Positions 4,719 through 8,826 of a stretch of 8,826 bases of DNA are shown here, piece by piece. The position numbers and the translations under genes were made by a program. The number at the start of each line of letters is the position of its first letter. The stretch's first letter is position 1. The notes beneath the pieces were generated by a model. It ran no database searches, was not told the origin of the DNA, and saw only the letters and a program-made list of their open reading frames with translations. The stretch spans positions 1 to 8,826 of the forward strand of contig CAZXVW010000182.1 in NCBI GenBank assembly GCA_964644025.1. The letters run 5' to 3'. This DNA comes from CAZXVW01 sp964644025. GTDB lineage: Bacteria > Acidobacteriota > Terriglobia > Bryobacterales > Bryobacteraceae.

Positions 4719-7408
4719 ACGATCACCTTCAGCCGCTGGCCTTCTCCAATCACTGCGTCCTGGGCCAGCGTGACGATTACGTGTTCGCCTTCGCGCCGGA
4801 CCTCGTGCTCCAGGGACCGGGCCTCCAGCCGGGCTTCGGAAGCCCCGCTGCCGGCCGCCGCCAGCCGGATGGTTCGGCAGGCGAGCGAGCCGTGATCCAC
4901 CGCCAGCGCCAGCTCGGTTTTCGTCCCGTGCACGTTCCGGGAAAACGTGCCCCAACCGGTGGCCGTGGACCAGAAAGAGGTGAACCGGTCTGGATTCACG
5001 CGTGGCAGCGCCACCACGCTCTTCTCGGCGGCATGGTAGCGGAAACCGTTCAGGGCGAGTATCCCAGCCCAGCTCGCCATCGCCCGCGCGTAGTGGTGAC
5101 CGCATTCGGCCTCATCCCACGGGCTGCGCCGCTCGCCGTCGTAACGGCGGCGGATGTTGCCGATCAGCTCGACACCTTCTGAGATCATCCCCTCGTAAAG
5201 CATGAGAATGGCCGCCGAGTATTCAAAACCGGTCATCACTTCGGCGAAGTACGGGAACGGAATCTTGGGCCGGGTGCCGCGGCCGTAATCGCAAATCACC
5301 AGCGCCGCCTCGTCATTCAGGGCGAACACCCGCTGGACAGAGTCGTGATGGTAGAGGTTCCGCTTGTAGTTGTATTTGTAAATGGATTCGAGCGTCTTCC
5401 GGATATGGTCCCGGTCCAGCAGCCGGCCCAACCCGGCTACATGGGCGTAGAACTGCCCGACGAGTTGGTCCACCAGGCAACCGTCTCCCATTTGCAGGTC
5501 CGGGTGCTCGGTGTCGGCGGTTCCCATGCCGACCAGCAGCCCCTTGGCGATCTTCTCCCGCGGGATGCCTTGAATCTTCTGGATGTAATACTCGCCGTTG
5601 AACAGGTTGGCGTCGATCCAGTCGCGGCCGCTCTCGAACAGGCGGCGGTATTCGGCCGCCGAGGCGGCGTCGCCCACGGCCCGGGCCATTTCCTCGGCGG
5701 CCCGCAGCGCGCCCAGGTACCAGACGCCGCACAGCGGGTTCGGTCCGAAGAACTCGACGTCGTAGGTGTTGTGCTGCGCGCCCTCCATGACGCCGTCGCG
5801 GTCCGCGTCCCAGCCGCCGGGCTGCCAGGCATACTCGAGCGCTTTCTTCGCATTAGGCCAGAGCTTCCGCAGCCACTCGGTATCGCCCGAGAGCCGCCAG
5901 TCCAGGTACAGCTTGATGATGGTTCCCATCTGGCCGTCGGCGGCAGCGCGGCCGGAGTGCTGTTTGCCGCTGGGCAGCAGCAGCCGGAAATCCATGAGAC
6001 CGTCCTCGGCCAGCGAGACCGTGAATTGCTGCCGGCGCAACGACCGCGAAAGCCGCGGAAACACGTGCGCCGTGGCAGCCTCGTAATTCCACACGTGCGT
6101 GCAGCTTCCGAAGCAGCAGCCGCGCTGGTCGTTGCAGCCCTCGAAGCCGTGGAACTCTCCGTCGGCGGTGCGGAACGAGGTCTGGGTCGCCAGGGTGGAG
6201 AGGTTCGCCATGGCCGCTTCTTTGACCTCGCCCGGCAACGTGGTTTCCCGGACGGCGGCCAGGAACCGGCGGGTCCCCCGCTCGAGCGCAGGCAGGCGCG
6301 AGGCGGCGTACCGGGCTGCTTCCCAGGCATCGGCGAACCGCGTGCAGTAATGATTTCCGATGACGGTGTCCTCGTCGCCCTTCGGGGCCCGCCAGCCGCA
6401 GCGCCGGGGCGTGCGGTTCGGGAAATGCCAGGCGAGCAGGAAAGTGTAGTCGGCCGCGGCGCCGGCCGGGATCTCCCGCCGCAGACACACCGAACCGGTC
6501 TCGGTCCGGACCGCCGGCTCCGGGCCCAGTTGCCCGTCGGCGGTGAAATCGTCCCAGAACAACAGCGGCGCCACCCGCCACCGCGTACCGCCTCGCCAGC
6601 CGCGCAGGTAGGTGAGCTGGCCTTCGCCGGTGCCCAGCACGCACAGGGCGAAGCTGCCTTTGAGCGGGTCGCCGGCCCCGAGAAACGGGTTGTGCATGAG
6701 GAGGCCCTGCAGACCGGCTTCCTCGCGGTACTCGTTGGTCCGGCCCGCGGCCCCGGCCGGGTTGTCCACCGAGAAAACTATCGAAACGGCTGCGGCCGAT
6801 GTCCCCGGGTTCGAGACGCGGTAGCGCAAAATCGCCACTGGCAGGCCCGAGTCATCTTCTTCCAACGGAATGAACGGCGTGAACGCTTCCAGGCTCACTT
6901 CCACTGGCAGCTCGTCATCTTCAAAATCGATTCGTGCCAGCGGATATTCCCCCGTGAATGTCGCCGCCTTGAGCCGCGACAACCCCGGAGCGTTTTTCCA
7001 TCCGAGCCCGCTGGCTCCATCGTAGGGAGGCATGATGCGCGCTTCGAGCACCCGCGCCACCGGCTTGCCGCTGCCGGCCTTGGCCCAGATGGCAGGGAAT
7101 GCATACAGCGGAAGGTTGCCTTTGTCCGGGCGGTTGAAAATCTCCCAGTCGCGCAACTGTCCCCGCCCGCCGAGGCTGATGGTGCCGGCGCCCACGCCTC
7201 CGAGCGGAAAGGCGATCCGCGCCAGTTGCCGGCCGGTGAACTTCCGTGGGTAGGAGATCTTTTCCCGTGGAGACGCCGGGGGTGATGTTCCAGCGGTCGG
7301 TTCTTCTGCAGCCGCCGAAGAGACGGGCAGCACGGCCGCGCCGGCGGCGGCTTCTTTCATGAACCGCCGGCGGGAAACTTGATCTTCCTTGCTTTTGTCA
7401 ACCATCAT
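4715..7408 (-). CDS. Tat-exported GH116 family glycosidase (GBA2-type glucosylceramidase/beta-glucosidase family)
   Basis: This 897-residue protein opens with a twin-arginine signal (SRRRFMK at residues 12-18, then a short Ala-rich segment), so it is probably folded with or without cofactor in the cytoplasm and exported by Tat. Residues about 55-390 form the GH116 N-terminal beta-sandwich (FPLGGVGAGTISLGGRGQLR, then DWEIFNRP). Residues about 395-780 are the alpha-barrel catalytic domain. Catalytic candidates by family pattern are Glu443 in THVWNYE (nucleophile) and Asp550 in HNTYDVEFFGPN (acid/base). The CND..GCCFGSC stretch (425-436) is Cys-rich. The family cleaves beta-glucosides, beta-xylosides or N-acetylglucosaminides, and includes human non-lysosomal glucosylceramidase. 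The real substrate is unknown. The sulfatase lies 27 bases upstream on the same strand, so the two are likely co-transcribed. A second ATG at 7403-7405 has better spacing from the ribosome site. Confidence 0.85.
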   Translation of the reverse strand: MMVDKSKEDQVSRRRFMKEAAAGAAVLPVSSAAAEEPTAGTSPPASPREKISYPRKFTGRQLARIAFPLGGVGAGTISLGGRGQLRDWEIFNRPDKGNLPLYAFPAIWAKAGSGKPVARVLEARIMPPYDGASGLGWKNAPGLSRLKAATFTGEYPLARIDFEDDELPVEVSLEAFTPFIPLEEDDSGLPVAILRYRVSNPGTSAAAVSIVFSVDNPAGAAGRTNEYREEAGLQGLLMHNPFLGAGDPLKGSFALCVLGTGEGQLTYLRGWRGGTRWRVAPLLFWDDFTADGQLGPEPAVRTETGSVCLRREIPAGAAADYTFLLAWHFPNRTPRRCGWRAPKGDEDTVIGNHYCTRFADAWEAARYAASRLPALERGTRRFLAAVRETTLPGEVKEAAMANLSTLATQTSFRTADGEFHGFEGCNDQRGCCFGSCTHVWNYEAATAHVFPRLSRSLRRQQFTVSLAEDGLMDFRLLLPSGKQHSGRAAADGQMGTIIKLYLDWRLSGDTEWLRKLWPNAKKALEYAWQPGGWDADRDGVMEGAQHNTYDVEFFGPNPLCGVWYLGALRAAEEMARAVGDAASAAEYRRLFESGRDWIDANLFNGEYYIQKIQGIPREKIAKGLLVGMGTADTEHPDLQMGDGCLVDQLVGQFYAHVAGLGRLLDRDHIRKTLESIYKYNYKRNLYHHDSVQRVFALNDEAALVICDYGRGTRPKIPFPYFAEVMTGFEYSAAILMLYEGMISEGVELIGNIRRRYDGERRSPWDEAECGHHYARAMASWAGILALNGFRYHAAEKSVVALPRVNPDRFTSFWSTATGWGTFSRNVHGTKTELALAVDHGSLACRTIRLAAAGSGASEARLEARSLEHEVRREGEHVIVTLAQDAVIGEGQRLKVIV

Positions 7409-7410
7409 TT

Positions 7411-7417
7411 CACCTCT
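7411..7417 (-). promoter_or_regulatory. Ribosome binding site of the GH116 gene
   Basis: AGAGGTG on the minus strand lies two bases before the first ATG (7406-7408) and five before the second (7403-7405). The spacing favours the second Met as the main start, shortening the protein by one residue. The site lies inside the 27-base gap after the sulfatase stop codon, supporting translation as part of one message. Confidence 0.6.
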
Positions 7418-7435
7418 GGCAGCGCTATTCCCAGG

Positions 7436-8826
7436 CTAGTATACGCCCAGCGAGAAACATTCCCGCGGAGTATGCGGGTAGTCTTGCAAAAGGACCTTTT
7501 CGAGAAGGCGATCGCGCATCTCGCGCCGGAGAGTGCGGTAACCGGAATCACCGGCGAGATTATGTTGCTCATCGGGATCATTGTCCAGAATGAAGAGCTG
7601 TTCCCCCTGTTTGCCCGGGTACAGCGTGTAGCGGGCTTCCCGGGTGCGAATGGTTCTCGCCCAGTAATTGGGTGTGGTGGAACCGATGTTGTTGTAGCTT
7701 TCGATGTAGACGTGATCGCGCCAGCCGTCCGGCTGCCTGCCCTGGCACAGTTGCAGTAATGACCGGCCGGGGTACTGTTCCGCCCCGGGCGGCATTTTCA
7801 AGTAAGGCCCGAGCACCCGCGGCCGGGGCATCTTGAGGCCCGCCATCTCCAGCACCGTCGGAAACAGGTCTTCCATCTGGACCATCTCGTCCCGCTTGAC
7901 GCCCTTCTGGAGACCGGGGCCGGAAATGATCAGCGGGATTCGTACGCACGCGTCGTAGTGTCTTTCGCCCTTGCCGGTGAAACCGTGATCCAGAAACAGC
8001 TCCCCGTGGTCGGCGATCAGGATCAAGTACGTGTTTCCCAGTCTCCCGGTTTGCTCAAGGGTCTCCATCACCCGCCCCAACTGGCGATCCAGGTGCACCA
8101 GGTCGGCGAAGTAGTAGTGGCGCTGGATCCGCCAGTCGTCAGGGATCCGGGTCCGAGCGCCCTCGGTCCGCCGAAAGCAGGTCGGGCGCAGCGGATCATC
8201 GAGCCATTCGATGGGCGCCGGCGGAGGGATCCGCGACTCATCCACGTATTTCATGTACTCCCCCGGCGGGCACTTCGGGCCGTGCGGCTGCACGTAACTG
8301 ATATGGGCATAGACCGGTTGCGCGGCCCCGGCCGTCCGGATGAACTCCAGCGCGTGGCGCGTGATCCACTCGGTTTGAGACACCTCGGCCGGGAAAGGCA
8401 GCGTATAGTGCGCCGGCGTGTTGTGCGGAAAGGCTTCGGTGGCCCATCGGAAGTTCTTCCGGATCTTTGCAATCCGGGCGCTCAAGTCCACCCGGCCGGG
8501 ACCGTAAGTCTTCAGCTCCGGTATCGCACGCGCCCAAATCGTCGCCAGCGCCGCCTGCAGGTGTTCAGGATGCTCCCGTTCGACCCAGTCCAGCCAGTTA
8601 CCAGCCCGCGCGTCTTCGGTGTCGTGCACCACATCGAAGCCGTATGGATGGTAATCCGGGTGGACTCCGCGGAACTGGGGATGAAAGTGGACCTTTCCAA
8701 AGGCACCGGTCTTCCATCCAGCCTTCTGGAGCACCTGCATGAAAGTAGGAATAGCAGGGTTGAGCTGATAACCGTTTTGCAGCACGCCGTGGCCGCGCGT
8801 GGTCAGGCCGGTAGCGAGCGTCGAGC
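7436..8826 (-). CDS. Sulfatase (alkaline phosphatase-like superfamily), 5' end outside the window
   Basis: The frame is open to the window edge. A GTG at 8783-8785 is not the start, because the upstream codons read STLATGLTTRGHG, the segment that directly follows the CxPSR motif of type I sulfatases. The formylglycine Cys and the N-terminal DxxR-type metal site therefore lie just beyond 8826, and 463 codons are visible. Downstream motifs fit the family: GKVHFHP (family GKxH, catalytic Lys and His) near the start, ADHGELFLDHG (metal-binding Asp-His pair), TGKGERHYDACVRIPLIISG (Lys plus the VPLII-like strand), and a C-terminal ending of the type LFILDNDPDEQHNLAG (family LYDLxxDPxExxNL). It should hydrolyse sulfate esters of glycans or glycolipids, probably outside the cytoplasm, after activation by formylglycine generation. 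It ends in TAG 27 bases before the GH116 gene. Substrate and export signal cannot be judged from this window. Confidence 0.88.
   Translation of the reverse strand, partial: STLATGLTTRGHGVLQNGYQLNPAIPTFMQVLQKAGWKTGAFGKVHFHPQFRGVHPDYHPYGFDVVHDTEDARAGNWLDWVEREHPEHLQAALATIWARAIPELKTYGPGRVDLSARIAKIRKNFRWATEAFPHNTPAHYTLPFPAEVSQTEWITRHALEFIRTAGAAQPVYAHISYVQPHGPKCPPGEYMKYVDESRIPPPAPIEWLDDPLRPTCFRRTEGARTRIPDDWRIQRHYYFADLVHLDRQLGRVMETLEQTGRLGNTYLILIADHGELFLDHGFTGKGERHYDACVRIPLIISGPGLQKGVKRDEMVQMEDLFPTVLEMAGLKMPRPRVLGPYLKMPPGAEQYPGRSLLQLCQGRQPDGWRDHVYIESYNNIGSTTPNYWARTIRTREARYTLYPGKQGEQLFILDNDPDEQHNLAGDSGYRTLRREMRDRLLEKVLLQDYPHTPRECFSLGVY

Noticed and set aside
5345..7285. A 646-codon open frame on the plus strand opposite the GH116 gene
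   Set aside because: It is an antisense shadow produced by strong GC bias at third codon positions. It has no domain-like sequence, is rich in Arg, Pro and Gly, and lies fully within a well-supported gene.
8783..8785. GTG as the start of the sulfatase
   Set aside because: The frame is open upstream to the edge and encodes conserved sulfatase sequence there.

Overview
The window is GC-rich (strong G/C preference at third codon positions) and carries mostly exported carbohydrate- or lipid-active hydrolases in mixed orientations. Signal peptides ending in patterns such as LCGQ or LLGQ, the many paralogous hydrolase families, and a Tat-exported GH116 next to a sulfatase fit Acidobacteriota of the Bryobacterales/Solibacter type. 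Planctomycetes or Verrucomicrobia carry similar sets. The taxonomic call is an inference from gene content and was not searched.

Layout from left to right. (1) 28-1305 (+): secreted GH117-like five-bladed beta-propeller glycosidase, related to 3,6-anhydro-L-galactosidases. (2) 1306-1902: no intact gene. Gene remnants lie here: a fragment of a zinc-dependent alcohol dehydrogenase (about 1406-1541) and the N-terminal third of an enolase-superfamily (mandelate racemase/muconate lactonizing enzyme) protein (1542 to about 1880). The second has an in-frame TAG, a frameshift and no barrel domain. A weak aldo/keto-reductase-like start may precede them. (3) 1903-3318 (-): secreted neutral-ceramidase-like metallohydrolase. 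(4) 3319-3459: divergent intergenic region with a good sigma70-type promoter for the next gene, whose spacer holds a palindrome. (5) 3460-4710 (+): secreted class C beta-lactamase-like serine hydrolase. (6) 4715-7408 (-): Tat-exported GH116 (GBA2-type) glycosidase, convergent with the previous gene, four bases between the stop codons. (7) 7436-8826 (-): sulfatase cut by the window edge, 27 bases upstream of the GH116 gene and in the same apparent operon.

Two readings of the region are offered. In the first, GH117 is the surviving member of an anhydro-sugar or sugar-acid catabolic cluster whose dehydrogenase and enolase-superfamily members have decayed. In the second, the sulfatase-GH116 operon removes sulfate and then a beta-glycosyl unit from an external glycan or glycolipid. 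The nearby ceramidase-like protein makes a glycosphingolipid substrate conceivable but unproven. I saw no CRISPR array, tRNA, rRNA, insertion sequence or clearly new defence or mobile system. The decayed cluster is the most unusual part of the window.
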